Positions 8,116 to 16,091 of a stretch of 28,481 bases of DNA are shown in pieces. Within the stretch, counting starts at the first letter, position 1. Each line of letters starts with the position of its first letter. The notes beneath the pieces are model-generated. The model ran no database searches, was not told the DNA's origin, and saw only the letters and a program-made list of their open reading frames with translations. Origin of the DNA: JAHEFX01 sp964614585 (GTDB taxonomy: Bacteria; Actinomycetota; Acidimicrobiia; Spongiisociales; JAENVV01); contig CAZTLW010000015.1 in the NCBI GenBank assembly GCA_964614585.1, forward strand, positions 1-28,481, read 5' to 3'. A program made the translations under genes and the position numbers.

Positions 8116-8715
8116 CTAGGGGATGAGGTAGACGATGGTGAAGAGGACGATCCAGATGATGTCCACGAAGTGCCAGTACAGGCCGACGTTCTCGAGGCTC
8201 ATCCCGTGGTGCTCGCTCAACCCGCCCTGCCGCAGCGACGTGGCGAACAGCACCGACAGCATGATGATGCCGACGAGCACGTGCACGCCATGGAAACCCG
8301 TCAGGAGGTAGAACGCCGACCAGACCGGGTCGGCCGACAGCGTGGCGCCCTTGCCGACGAACTCGGTGAACTCGAAGTACTGGCCGGCGAGGAAGACGAG
8401 CCCGAGGCCGGCGGTCGCCGCCAGCCAGGTGCGGGCGGTCCGCTGCTCGCCCTCGTGGAGGGCGTGGTGGGCGAGCACCATCGTCAGTGAGCTCATGAGC
8501 AGGATGAACGAGCTGATCGACGTGAAGGGGATGTCGTAGATCTCGAACGGGATCGGGACGCCCGGGGTGATCTCCCGGCCGTTGAACAGCAGGTAGTTCG
8601 TGATGAGGGCGCCGAAGAACAGGAACTCGGAGCTGAGGAAGAACCACATCCCCAGCTTGCGGTTGTCGACCCCCGTCGACTCGTGGAGGTCGTGGGCGTG
8701 GGCGACGTCGGCCAT
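8116..8715 (-). CDS. ctaE: Cytochrome c oxidase subunit III
   Basis: A 199-aa, five-helix form of subunit III, lacking the first two helices of the seven-helix type, as is usual in actinobacteria. Marks are KLGMWFFLSSEFLFFGALI near residue 20 and the family signature GFHGVHVLVGIIML, followed by YWHFVDIIWIVLFTIVYL at the C-terminus. The ATG overlaps the ctaD stop by one base (TGATG), so synthesis is coupled to subunit I. Subunit III supports proton uptake and stability of the oxidase but holds no metal. Confidence 0.95.
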   Translation of the reverse strand: MADVAHAHDLHESTGVDNRKLGMWFFLSSEFLFFGALITNYLLFNGREITPGVPIPFEIYDIPFTSISSFILLMSSLTMVLAHHALHEGEQRTARTWLAATAGLGLVFLAGQYFEFTEFVGKGATLSADPVWSAFYLLTGFHGVHVLVGIIMLSVLFATSLRQGGLSEHHGMSLENVGLYWHFVDIIWIVLFTIVYLIP

Positions 8716-10763
8716 CAGGCCTCCACCACCTCGGTCTCGACGATGGCGTCGCCGCCGTCATCGGGCCCGTGGTCGTCATGATCGGGATGCGGCTCCTCGA
8801 GCGGCTCCACCGACCAGCCCACGAACGAGCCGAGCATGGTGAGGGCGCCGAGTCCGAGGAACACGAAGCCGAAGCCGTCGGAGAGGTAGACGACCCCGTA
8901 GGCGATGAACATGATCCCGAGCCCGACGAGGAACGGGAAGTAGGACGGGCTGGGCAGCTCGATCTCCTCGGTGGGATTGCGGCCCTCCTCCTCGAGTTGG
9001 GCGACGATCTCGTCGTAGTCGTCCCGCTTGACGGCCCGCCCGTCGGCATCCTCCCGGTACTTGCGGTGCCAGAACTCGTCGAGCGAGCGCACCGTCGGGA
9101 GCTTGGCGAAGTTGTAGACGGGGACCGGCAACGGGAGCATCCACTCGAGGGTTCGGGCGTCCCACGGGTCGAAGCCCACCCGCTCGCCCCGACGGCGCGA
9201 GACGGCCCAGTTGATCATGAACACGAGCGCCGAGGCGGCGATGATGAACGCCCCCACCGTCACCACCGTGTTCCAGAAGCCGAGGCCCTGCTCCTCGAAC
9301 CACACCCAGGTGCGGCGCGGCATGCCCTGGAGGCCCATCCAGTGCATCGGCCCGAACGTCAGGTTCATGCCGATGAACATGAGCCAGAAGTGGAGCTTGC
9401 CGAGCCGCTCGGAGAACATCCGGCCGGTCAGCATCGGGAAGTAGTAGTAGAGGCCGGCGAAGAGGCCGAACACGGCGCCGCCGAACAGCACGTAGTGGAA
9501 GTGGGCGACGATGTAGTACGTGTCGGTCTGCTGCCAGTTGGAGGGCACGATCGAGTGGGTGACCCCCGACAGGCCGCCGATCACGAACAGGCTGACGAAC
9601 CCGATCGCGAACAACATGGGTGTCGAGAATCTGATCTTCCCGCCCCACATCGTGCCCAACCAGTTGAAGATCTTGATGCCGGTGGGCACCGCGATCGTCA
9701 TGGTGGCGAGGCCGAAGGCGGCCTGGGCGACGGGGGTGATGCCCGAGGCGAGCATGTGGTGGGCCCACACGCCGAACCCGAGGAACGCGATGGCGGCGCC
9801 GGCGAACACCACGGCCGCGTAGCCGAAGAGCGGCTTGCGGCTGAAGGTGGGCAGCACCTCGGAGACGAGGCCCATCGACGGGAGGATGAGGATGTAGACC
9901 TCGGGGTGGCCGAACAGCCAGAAGAGGTGCTGCCAGAGCACCGGGTCGCCGCCGGCGGTGGCGTCGAAGAACACCGTGCCGAACTGGCGGTCGAAGGTGA
10001 TCATGAAGAGCGCCACCGCGATGATCGGCAGCGAGAACAGCAGCAGGAAGGCCACGACGAAGGTCATCCAGACGAAGACCGGCATCCGCAGCAGCTTCAT
10101 GCCCTTCGCCCGCAGGTTGAGGATCGTGACGATGAAGTTCACCGATGAGATGAGCGAGGCGATGCCGATCACCTGCAGGCCGATCGACCAGTAGTCGAGG
10201 GCGGTGCCGGTGGAGAACACCTCCAGCGAGTTCGGTGCGTACCCGAACCAGCCGCCGTTGGGCCCGCTCCCGAGTCGGGACGAGAACTCGGCCCCACCCG
10301 GCAGGTTCCCGCCCACGGGGGCGCCGCTGGTGCCGAAGACGAACGACGACGAGATGAAGATCGCCCCGAAGAGGAAGATCCAGTAGCTGACCGCGTTCAT
10401 CCGCGGGAACGCCACGTCCCGGGCGCCGATCATCAGCGGCAGGAGGTAGTTGAAGAACGCCGCCGCCATGGGCATCACGAAGAGGAAGATCATCGTGGTG
10501 GCGTGCATGGTGAACATCGCGTTGTACTCGGCGGCCGACAGGAAGTCGTTGTCGGGCACCGCGAGCTGGACGCGCAGGAGCAGCGCCATGACGCCACCGA
10601 GGATGAAGAACACGAAGGCCGTGTAGCCATACATGATCCCGATCTTCTTGTGGTCGGTCGTGGTGACCCAGCCCCAGAACCCCTCGGTGGAGGTGGGGCG
10701 CCGGAAGATCGTCGTCGGCTGCTGGTTGGTCTCCTGCTGCGGCGGCAGCGCCGTGGTGGCCAT
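8715..10763 (-). CDS. ctaD: Cytochrome c oxidase subunit I with C-terminal two-helix extension
   Basis: A 682-aa A1-type heme-copper oxidase subunit I: it reduces O2 at the heme a3-CuB site and pumps protons. Metal ligands are visible: His87 (MHATTM) and His423 (AHFHY) for heme a, His421 for heme a3, and His286 (GHPEVY), His335 and His336 for CuB; Tyr290 is the cross-linked tyrosine. Proton routes are also present: Asp116 (ARDVAFPRMN), Glu288, and Lys364 (TGIKIFNW). After the 12-helix core, residues about 560-640 form an acidic linker and then two more helices (SYFPFLVGLGIMFIAYGVVY, FGFVFLGLGALTMLGSFVGW), resembling a fused actinobacterial subunit IV/CtaF-like part. The tail is His/Asp rich (EPHPDHDDHGPDDGGD). 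It overlaps ctaC (TAATG) and ctaE. Confidence 0.97.
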   Translation of the reverse strand: MATTALPPQQETNQQPTTIFRRPTSTEGFWGWVTTTDHKKIGIMYGYTAFVFFILGGVMALLLRVQLAVPDNDFLSAAEYNAMFTMHATTMIFLFVMPMAAAFFNYLLPLMIGARDVAFPRMNAVSYWIFLFGAIFISSSFVFGTSGAPVGGNLPGGAEFSSRLGSGPNGGWFGYAPNSLEVFSTGTALDYWSIGLQVIGIASLISSVNFIVTILNLRAKGMKLLRMPVFVWMTFVVAFLLLFSLPIIAVALFMITFDRQFGTVFFDATAGGDPVLWQHLFWLFGHPEVYILILPSMGLVSEVLPTFSRKPLFGYAAVVFAGAAIAFLGFGVWAHHMLASGITPVAQAAFGLATMTIAVPTGIKIFNWLGTMWGGKIRFSTPMLFAIGFVSLFVIGGLSGVTHSIVPSNWQQTDTYYIVAHFHYVLFGGAVFGLFAGLYYYFPMLTGRMFSERLGKLHFWLMFIGMNLTFGPMHWMGLQGMPRRTWVWFEEQGLGFWNTVVTVGAFIIAASALVFMINWAVSRRRGERVGFDPWDARTLEWMLPLPVPVYNFAKLPTVRSLDEFWHRKYREDADGRAVKRDDYDEIVAQLEEEGRNPTEEIELPSPSYFPFLVGLGIMFIAYGVVYLSDGFGFVFLGLGALTMLGSFVGWSVEPLEEPHPDHDDHGPDDGGDAIVETEVVEA

Positions 10764-11812
10764 TACTCCAGACTCCTCAGGTAGGCCTCGAGGGCTTCGA
10801 TGTCGGACTCGGTGAGACCCAGGTTCGGCATGAACGAGCCGGGTTTCCAGGTCGGTGGGTCGGCGAGCCAGAGCTTCAGGGCGTCGGGGTCCTCGTACTC
10901 GAGGGTGGAGCCGGCGAACGAGCCACGGCTCGCGAAGTGGGTGAGGTCGGGGCCGATGAGGACGGTGTTGTCACCCGACTCGTCGTAGTCGCCGCGGATG
11001 AGGTGGCAGGCGGCGCAGCCCTGGCTGCCGAACAACTCGAGGCCCTGCTCGGCGAGCTCGCCCTCGGGTTCGGCGGCGGGCAGCTGCTGGTTGGCGACCC
11101 AGGCGTCGAAGTCGGACTGGGTCATGGCGATCACCCGGCCACGCATCCGGGCGTGGGAGAGGCCGCAGAACTCGGCGCAGTGGACGTAGTACTCCTCGGG
11201 ATCGCCGCCCTCGGCGATGGGATTGGTCTCCATGAGGAGCAGGGTCTGCTCACCGGGGATGAGGTAGCGCTTGCCGTTGAGCTTGGGCGCCCAGTAGTTG
11301 TGGAGGACGTCCTCGGAGGTCATCTCCAGGCAGACCTCCTCGCCGGCCGGGATGTTGAGCTCGTTGGCCGTCCAGATGTCGTAGTCGGGGTAGTAGTACT
11401 CGAACCACCACTGGTGGCCGATCACCTCGACCCGCATCGAGTCGGGCGCACAGTCGGTGTACCGGAAGACCCGCTCGACGGTCGGCACGGCGATGGCGGC
11501 GAGGATCACGACGGGGATGACCGTCCAGACGACCTCGAGGACCGGGTTGCCCTCCACCTGCTTCGGCTCGGTCTCGTCGCCCTTGCGCTCGCGGAAGCGG
11601 ATGATGGCGTAGATGAGGCCGATGTGGACGACGGCGAAGACGACGACGGCGATGCCGAAGACGAGCCAGTAGAGGTTGGCGAGGTCCTCGGCGATGGGGC
11701 CGGCGGGGCTCAACGAGTCGAGGACGCCGTCCTGGATGCCGATCGTGGAACAGGACGACAGGACGAGCGCCAACAGGGCCAGGAGCGCCAGTTTCGCTCG
11801 GTTCTTGCTCAC
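10763..11812 (-). CDS. ctaC: Cytochrome c oxidase subunit II with fused cytochrome c (caa3-type)
   Basis: A 349-aa lipoprotein: lipobox LSSC with Cys21, two transmembrane helices (about residues 46-72 and 91-110), then the cupredoxin domain. CuA ligands are His171, Cys212, Glu214, Cys216, His220 and Met223 (HCAEFCGLSHARM). A cytochrome c domain is fused at the end: heme motif CAACH (Cys266, Cys269, His270) and distal Met328 (GSFMPNLG). This caa3 layout passes electrons from a cytochrome or bc complex through heme c to CuA. Translation starts at GTG with GAGG 5 nt upstream. It is the first gene of the oxidase operon; the 136 nt before it (11813-11948) hold no gene and probably the promoter, though no clear -35/-10 pair was found. 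Confidence 0.96.
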   Translation of the reverse strand: MSKNRAKLALLALLALVLSSCSTIGIQDGVLDSLSPAGPIAEDLANLYWLVFGIAVVVFAVVHIGLIYAIIRFRERKGDETEPKQVEGNPVLEVVWTVIPVVILAAIAVPTVERVFRYTDCAPDSMRVEVIGHQWWFEYYYPDYDIWTANELNIPAGEEVCLEMTSEDVLHNYWAPKLNGKRYLIPGEQTLLLMETNPIAEGGDPEEYYVHCAEFCGLSHARMRGRVIAMTQSDFDAWVANQQLPAAEPEGELAEQGLELFGSQGCAACHLIRGDYDESGDNTVLIGPDLTHFASRGSFAGSTLEYEDPDALKLWLADPPTWKPGSFMPNLGLTESDIEALEAYLRSLE

Positions 11813-11948
11813 GGGACCTCGATCCTCTCTCCCTGATCTCCAGTCGGCCCGTCCACCGACGCCGGCACTCTACGCAGCGGTTCGGAGTGCTCAAAGTCGG
11901 TCCGTGGGCCGGCATGGTAGGTGGTGGCCGCCCGGTTGGGCGGAGGGA

Positions 11949-12779
11949 TCAGGACCCCGTCACCTCGGTCAACGCAGTGGCGAGTTCGGTGTCCGAGACG
12001 ACGCCCTCGAAGCGGTGGGTGACCCGCCCGTCGGCGTCGACGACGAACACCCACGGCTCGCTGGGGAGTCCCCAGTCGATCGCCGAGGGGACCGGCTGGA
12101 GATTGCTCGGATCGACGTCCTCGAGTTCGTAGACCTCGACGTGGACCCAGTCGACGCCGACGTCGCCGACCTGGTCGCGGAGGGCCTTCACCTGGTCGAG
12201 CATCGGGCCGCAGGTCGCGGTCACGCAGAACCTGGGGGTGGCGAACGCCACCACCGCCGGGGTCCCGTTGGAGACGGCGGCGCCGACGGACAGCTCGTAG
12301 AGCGCCGGGTCGGGATCCGGGTCGGTGGTGAGGAGGGTGAGGTCCCCGTCGACGTCGTCGAGCGTCTCCGAGTCGGTGGTGGGGACGGCGTCGCCCACCT
12401 CTGGGGTCAGGGGCGACTCGTCGACGAAGAAGGGCGTGGGTCGCGTGGGGTTGCGGCCCTCTGGCTGGAGGGTCGCCGTCCACTCCCCCGGCGCCTCGAG
12501 GTCGACGTAGGCGACGTAGAGGCCGCGCACGCCCTCGGTCATCCACACGAACTCGGTGTCGACGACCTGCGGCTCCCCGTCGGCCCGGGCCACCTCGAGG
12601 GTGGCGGGCAGGTCGGGCGCTCCCAGGTCCTCGCCGGTCTCGGCCCGGTAGGCCACCGTGAGGCGCTGGTCCCCCGTCCCGAGCGAACCGGGGGCGTTGC
12701 CGACCACGGCCAGGTGCTCGGGGCTGGCACAGCCGGCCACGACGAGCCCCAGGACCAGCGGCAGCAGGAATCGGCGCAT
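11949..12779 (-). CDS. Thioredoxin-fold lipoprotein with C-x4-C motif
   Basis: A 276-aa lipoprotein (lipobox VAGC, Cys17). Residues 30-120 look like an immunoglobulin-like beta domain (APGEWTATL). The C-terminal half is thioredoxin-like: TPAVVAFATPRFCVTATCGPMLDQV, with Cys185 and Cys190, then WVHVEVYE and EPWVFVVDADGRVTHRFEGVV. The C-x4-C followed by GP is typical of a thioredoxin-like family found near respiratory genes, and differs from the C-x3-C of Sco1. It lies just upstream of ctaC in the same orientation, so a role in copper delivery or thiol reduction at CuA or heme c is a reasonable inference. The ATG has TACGCT 7 nt upstream, suggesting a leaderless transcript separate from ctaC. 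Confidence 0.8.
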   Translation of the reverse strand: MRRFLLPLVLGLVVAGCASPEHLAVVGNAPGSLGTGDQRLTVAYRAETGEDLGAPDLPATLEVARADGEPQVVDTEFVWMTEGVRGLYVAYVDLEAPGEWTATLQPEGRNPTRPTPFFVDESPLTPEVGDAVPTTDSETLDDVDGDLTLLTTDPDPDPALYELSVGAAVSNGTPAVVAFATPRFCVTATCGPMLDQVKALRDQVGDVGVDWVHVEVYELEDVDPSNLQPVPSAIDWGLPSEPWVFVVDADGRVTHRFEGVVSDTELATALTEVTGS

Positions 12780-12814
12780 CGGCGAGAGCGTAGGAGTGGC
12801 TGCGGCCTAGCCGC

Positions 12815-13693
12815 TCACCCGACGGGCTCCAGCGGCCGCTCGACGGCGGGCGCCGGCCTCGACGGGCTGCGACGGCGCCGCACCGCGACGGCTGCGACCA
12901 GCGCCACCCCGGTGGCCACCCCGGCGACCCAGAGCGGGACGTGACCGTTGGAACCGAGCAGGACCGAGCCGCCCGCCGCCACCGGGGAGCGACCGGCGGC
13001 GGGATCGGTCGCCCAGGCCCCCACCCGGAGGAAGATGGCGAACGAGATCCCCGACAGCGCCACCCTGGTGGCGAGATCCCGGACCTGGCGGGTCCGCTGG
13101 CGACTGGTCGCCACCGCTGCCGCCGCGGCCGCCGCCACCACCGCCAGACCGGCCAGGAAGGCGCGGGTGAGGAAGGTGCGGGTCCCGGCGACGCCGCCGT
13201 CGAGACCCCCGAGGCCCACCTCGTCGAGCGTGACCGGCGGGAGCGCCGCCAGACCGGTGGCGACGACGGCCGGTTCGACCGCCACCCCCTCGGCGGCCAG
13301 CGCCTCGACGGTGACGTCGACGACGCCGGCGAAGGCATCGGAGGGCTCGATCGTGACCGTCCCCGCCGCCGGGTCGAGGGCGGCGGCGACGAGTTGGTCG
13401 ACGACCTCGGCCCGGGCGATCGCGAACTCGGAGGTGGCCAGCACCCGCTCGGCCACGGCGCCGGTGCGCTCGGGCGAGGCCGCGGTGGCGGCGGCGAGGG
13501 CGTCGCCGACCCAGGCCTCCACCCGCTCGTCCACGTAGCCGCTGGCGAGGACCGCGTCGGCGCTCTCGGCGAGCGTCACCTCGTCGGCGGCGACGGCACG
13601 ACCCCAGACGGAGACGAGAACGATGGTGGTGGCGAGCCCGAAGGCCCACAGGGCGGTGGCGTTGGCGAGGCCGCGCCAGTCGATGGTGGGCAT
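12815..13693 (-). CDS. Hypothetical membrane protein with extracytoplasmic domain
   Basis: A 292-aa protein that I do not recognise. An N-terminal helix (ATALWAFGLATTIVLVSVWG) is followed by an Ala-rich external domain, residues 35-165, with several helical repeats (SADAVLASGYVDERVEAWVGDALA; AERVLATSEFAIARAEVVDQLV). There are then three C-terminal helices (FLAGLAVVAAAAAAAVAT, ISFAIFLRVGAW, LWVAGVATGVALVAAVAV) and an Arg/Pro-rich cytoplasmic end. The upstream box TACGCT lies 9 nt before the ATG, in a divergent promoter region shared with ctaB. It ends 35 nt before the thioredoxin-like lipoprotein. A role in oxidase biogenesis would rest on location alone. Confidence 0.75.
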   Translation of the reverse strand: MPTIDWRGLANATALWAFGLATTIVLVSVWGRAVAADEVTLAESADAVLASGYVDERVEAWVGDALAAATAASPERTGAVAERVLATSEFAIARAEVVDQLVAAALDPAAGTVTIEPSDAFAGVVDVTVEALAAEGVAVEPAVVATGLAALPPVTLDEVGLGGLDGGVAGTRTFLTRAFLAGLAVVAAAAAAAVATSRQRTRQVRDLATRVALSGISFAIFLRVGAWATDPAAGRSPVAAGGSVLLGSNGHVPLWVAGVATGVALVAAVAVRRRRSPSRPAPAVERPLEPVG

Positions 13694-13737
13694 GACGGGC
13701 CGAGCGTATGGGTGCGCGGGCCATAGGCGACCTCAGG

Positions 13738-13766
13738 TTCGACCACCGGCCCGAACGGGTTACGCT
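13738..13766 (+). promoter_or_regulatory. Promoter of ctaB, leaderless
   Basis: TTCGAC at 13738-13743 and TACGCT at 13761-13766 are separated by exactly 17 nt. The GTG start of ctaB lies 8 nt after the -10 box, where the transcript itself should begin. The opposite strand has its own TACGCT at 13708-13703 for the divergent gene that starts at 13693. Confidence 0.6.
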
Positions 13767-13774
13767 GCCGCCCC

Positions 13775-14710
13775 GTGAGCGACGTCGTCGACGAGGGCAC
13801 CGTCCGGGTCACCGACCCGTTGGCCGCTCCGGAGGGTTGGTGGGCGACCGTCCGGGCGTACGTCGCGCTCACCAAGCCCCGCATCATCGAGCTCCTGTTG
13901 ATCACGACGGTCCCGGCGATGATCCTCGCCGCCGACGGGTGGCCGGGCACCTGGCTGCTGCTGACGACCCTGATCGGCGGGACGCTGTCGGCCGGCGGCG
14001 CCAACGCCATCAACAACTACGTCGACCGCGACATCGATCCCAAGATGCGGCGCACCCATCGGCGGCCACTGGCGCAGGCCCACGTCGCGCCCGAGCGTGC
14101 CCTCAACTTCGGCATCGTCCTCGGAGTGGCCGGCTTCCTGTGGCTCTGGTGGCAGACGAACCTGCTCGCCGCCGCCCTGTCCACCGCCGCCCTGCTCTTC
14201 TACGTCTTCGTCTACACGATCGGGATGAAGCGCTCCACGCCCCAGAACATCGTCATCGGCGGCGCGGCGGGGGCCGCCCCGGTGCTGGTCGGCTGGGCGG
14301 CGGTCACCGGGTCGTTGGCGCTGCCGGCGTGGATCATGTTCGCGGTCGTCTTCTACTGGACCCCGCCCCACTTCTGGGCGCTCGCCCTGCGGTACAAGGA
14401 CGACTACGCCGCCGCCGGGGTGCCGATGCTGCCGGTCGTGAAGGGCGAGGACGCCACGATCCGGTCGATCGTCCGCTACGCCGCCCTCCTGTGGGCGGTC
14501 ATGATGTTGCTGGGCGTCGTCGAGATCGGCGACGGCGGCGGCATGGGCTGGGTCTACCTGGTCGCCACCACGATCCTGGGCGCCTGGTTCTTCGTCGAGT
14601 CGGCCCTCCTGCTGCGCGACCGTGACCGGGCCATGCGCGTGTTCCACGTCAGCACCTACCAACTGGCCCTCTGGTCCGCCGCCATCGTGGCGGACGTGTT
14701 CATCGCCTGA
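13775..14710 (+). CDS. ctaB: Heme O synthase (protoheme IX farnesyltransferase)
   Basis: A 311-aa member of the UbiA prenyltransferase superfamily that adds a farnesyl group to protoheme, giving heme O, the precursor of heme A for the oxidase encoded nearby. The first Asp-rich motif is NAINNYVDRDIDPKMRRTHRRPL near residue 82. The second loop is IVIGGAAGAAPVLVGWAA, then WTPPHFWALALRYKDDYAAAGVPML near 205, which is highly characteristic of CtaB. About nine transmembrane helices are present. The GTG start is supported by a well-spaced promoter directly before it. Transcription is divergent from the respiratory block; no heme A synthase is in the window. Confidence 0.95.
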   Translation: MSDVVDEGTVRVTDPLAAPEGWWATVRAYVALTKPRIIELLLITTVPAMILAADGWPGTWLLLTTLIGGTLSAGGANAINNYVDRDIDPKMRRTHRRPLAQAHVAPERALNFGIVLGVAGFLWLWWQTNLLAAALSTAALLFYVFVYTIGMKRSTPQNIVIGGAAGAAPVLVGWAAVTGSLALPAWIMFAVVFYWTPPHFWALALRYKDDYAAAGVPMLPVVKGEDATIRSIVRYAALLWAVMMLLGVVEIGDGGGMGWVYLVATTILGAWFFVESALLLRDRDRAMRVFHVSTYQLALWSAAIVADVFIA

Positions 14711-14714
14711 GCCT

Positions 14715-14855
14715 CCGGCTCAGCCGGCCTTCGGCACCTCTGTAGTTCCGTAGCCGAGGGCCGCAGGCCCGACGGCGGTGCTGTAGCCCGGCGAAGCCGG
14801 GCGGTGAAGTAGGCGGCGCCAGCCGCCGGTGTCGTTCGGCCGGCATCGCCGGCCG
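14715..14855. repeat. Array of five consecutive GC hairpins
   Basis: Between the convergent stops of ctaB and the HisA-like gene there are five palindromes. They are CCGGC-tca-GCCGG (14715-14727), GGGCC-gca-GGCCC (14758-14770), GCCCGGC-gaa-GCCGGGC (14786-14802), GGCGGC-gcca-GCCGCC (14812-14827) and CGGCCGGC-atc-GCCGGCCG (14837-14855). Stem sequences differ, while 3-4 nt loops and a centre spacing of about 25-30 nt recur in the last four. The last hairpin abuts the HisA-like stop codon. Such an array could stop transcription from both sides, or be a repetitive extragenic palindrome cluster. Confidence 0.75.
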
Positions 14856-15587
14856 TCAATGCACCGCGTTGATCGCCTCTTCGATCGTGAATCGGCCCGC
14901 CGTGACCTCGCGGCCGACCACCACGCCGTCGAGGCGGTCACCATTCACCTCGAGTGCATCCAGCCGGCGCAGTTCGTCGAGGTCGATCACGCCGCCGGCG
15001 GCGATGACCGGCACGTCGACGGTGGCCAGCGCCGTCTTGATGGCCTCGATGTTGGCCGGCTCGGTGAGGGCGTCCCGGCCGACCTCGGCGATCATGTACC
15101 CGGCGGCCCCCGACGCCTGCATCTGGATCAAGCCCTCCTCGAGGGTCGTGTCGGTCTGCAGCGTGCGGCCCTGGATCCAGATCATCTCGTCGGCGTCGAC
15201 GTCGAACGTCACCACGATCCGGCCCGGGTGGCGACGACACATGTCGTAGGTGAACGTCTGGTCCAACAAGGCCTGGGTGCCGATGCCCACTCGCCAGGCG
15301 CCGGCATCGAGCAACTCGCCGATCCGGGACAGCGAGCGGGCGCCACCGGCGATGGTCACCCGGGCGTCGACCTGCCGAGCCAACTCGACCATGAGGTCGA
15401 AGTTCTTGGAGTCGCCCTTGATGGCGGCATCGAGGTCGACGACGAGCAGCCGCTCACAGCCCTTGTGTACCCACCCGAGGGCTCGCTCGATGGGGTCGGC
15501 GTCGAGCGAGATGACCTCGGACAGATCGCCTTGGGGCAGCCGGACGGCCCGGCCATCGAGGATGTTGACGCGGCCGTAGATCTTCAT
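14856..15587 (-). CDS. HisA/HisF-family TIM barrel with altered catalytic residues
   Basis: A 243-aa single-domain beta/alpha barrel of the HisA family (phosphoribosylformimino-ProFAR isomerase). Phosphate-binding elements are intact: GGARS (81-85), AAGG (197-200) and GVVVGRE (221-227), as are VRLPQGD and LLVVDLDAA. By my alignment to Thermotoga HisA, the catalytic Asp8 is Asn8 (VNILDG) and Thr164 is Ala167 (MIAEVGRDA), while the Asp127 position is retained as Asp129 (TFDVD). It may therefore be a paralogue with another substrate, or a divergent isomerase. No other histidine gene is nearby. The ATG lies 9 nt after the carbonic anhydrase stop, with TAGCGT 6 nt and GGAG about 3 nt upstream. Confidence 0.8.
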   Translation of the reverse strand: MKIYGRVNILDGRAVRLPQGDLSEVISLDADPIERALGWVHKGCERLLVVDLDAAIKGDSKNFDLMVELARQVDARVTIAGGARSLSRIGELLDAGAWRVGIGTQALLDQTFTYDMCRRHPGRIVVTFDVDADEMIWIQGRTLQTDTTLEEGLIQMQASGAAGYMIAEVGRDALTEPANIEAIKTALATVDVPVIAAGGVIDLDELRRLDALEVNGDRLDGVVVGREVTAGRFTIEEAINAVH

Positions 15588-15596
15588 GGCTCCACG

Positions 15597-16082
15597 CTAC
15601 CCGTCGGCGGGCTCCCCCGCCCCCACGAGGCCCGTCTCGACGTCGTAGACGTAGCCCTTCACGAGCGAGCCCTCCGGCAACCGGACCCGGAGCAGGTCGA
15701 CGTCGGCAGCCACCGTCGCCCACGGGTCGACGACCGCCTTGGCGGCCAGGACGCTGCCGTCGAGACCGAGCGGCCAGTCTGGCTGGGCGGCGGCGAAGTG
15801 GGCGGTCGCACAGTCGGTGTGGTGGATGACCATGACCGCCATCGGCCGGTGGGTGATCGCGTCGATCGCCAGCAGGCCGTCGACCACGGACCCGGTGACA
15901 CGGCCGCCGACGACCCGCATCACGAAGGCCTCCCCGAGGTGGACGTCGAGGATGTGGGCGGGATCGACCCGCGGATCGACGCACGTCAGGATCACGAGGT
16001 CGAAGGCGACCTCGCCCTCGACGGGGGCGAACCCCTCCGCCAACCGGCGGTTGCGAGCAAGGAACTCGTCGAACCGGCGCAC
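15597..16082 (-). CDS. Beta-class carbonic anhydrase
   Basis: A 161-aa short beta-carbonic anhydrase, catalysing reversible hydration of CO2 in the cytoplasm. The zinc site is present: Cys34 in CVDPR (with the Asp36/Arg38 dyad), then His88 and Cys91 in HHTDC. Other family signals are FVMRVVGGRVT and the C-terminal SLVKGYVYDVETG. The length fits the compact bacterial and archaeal type. The start is GTG, with TAGCCT only 6 nt before it, overlapping the stop of the preceding membrane gene. A leaderless transcript starting here would also cover the HisA-like gene. No nearby carboxylase explains its specific role. Confidence 0.9.
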   Translation of the reverse strand: MRRFDEFLARNRRLAEGFAPVEGEVAFDLVILTCVDPRVDPAHILDVHLGEAFVMRVVGGRVTGSVVDGLLAIDAITHRPMAVMVIHHTDCATAHFAAAQPDWPLGLDGSVLAAKAVVDPWATVAADVDLLRVRLPEGSLVKGYVYDVETGLVGAGEPADG

Positions 16083-16091
16083 GACGGCAGG

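Noticed and set aside
8769..10148. Long open frame antisense to ctaD
   Set aside because: Composition is His/Glu/Arg/Val-rich and mirrors ctaD codons; ctaD has all catalytic residues, so this is a shadow.
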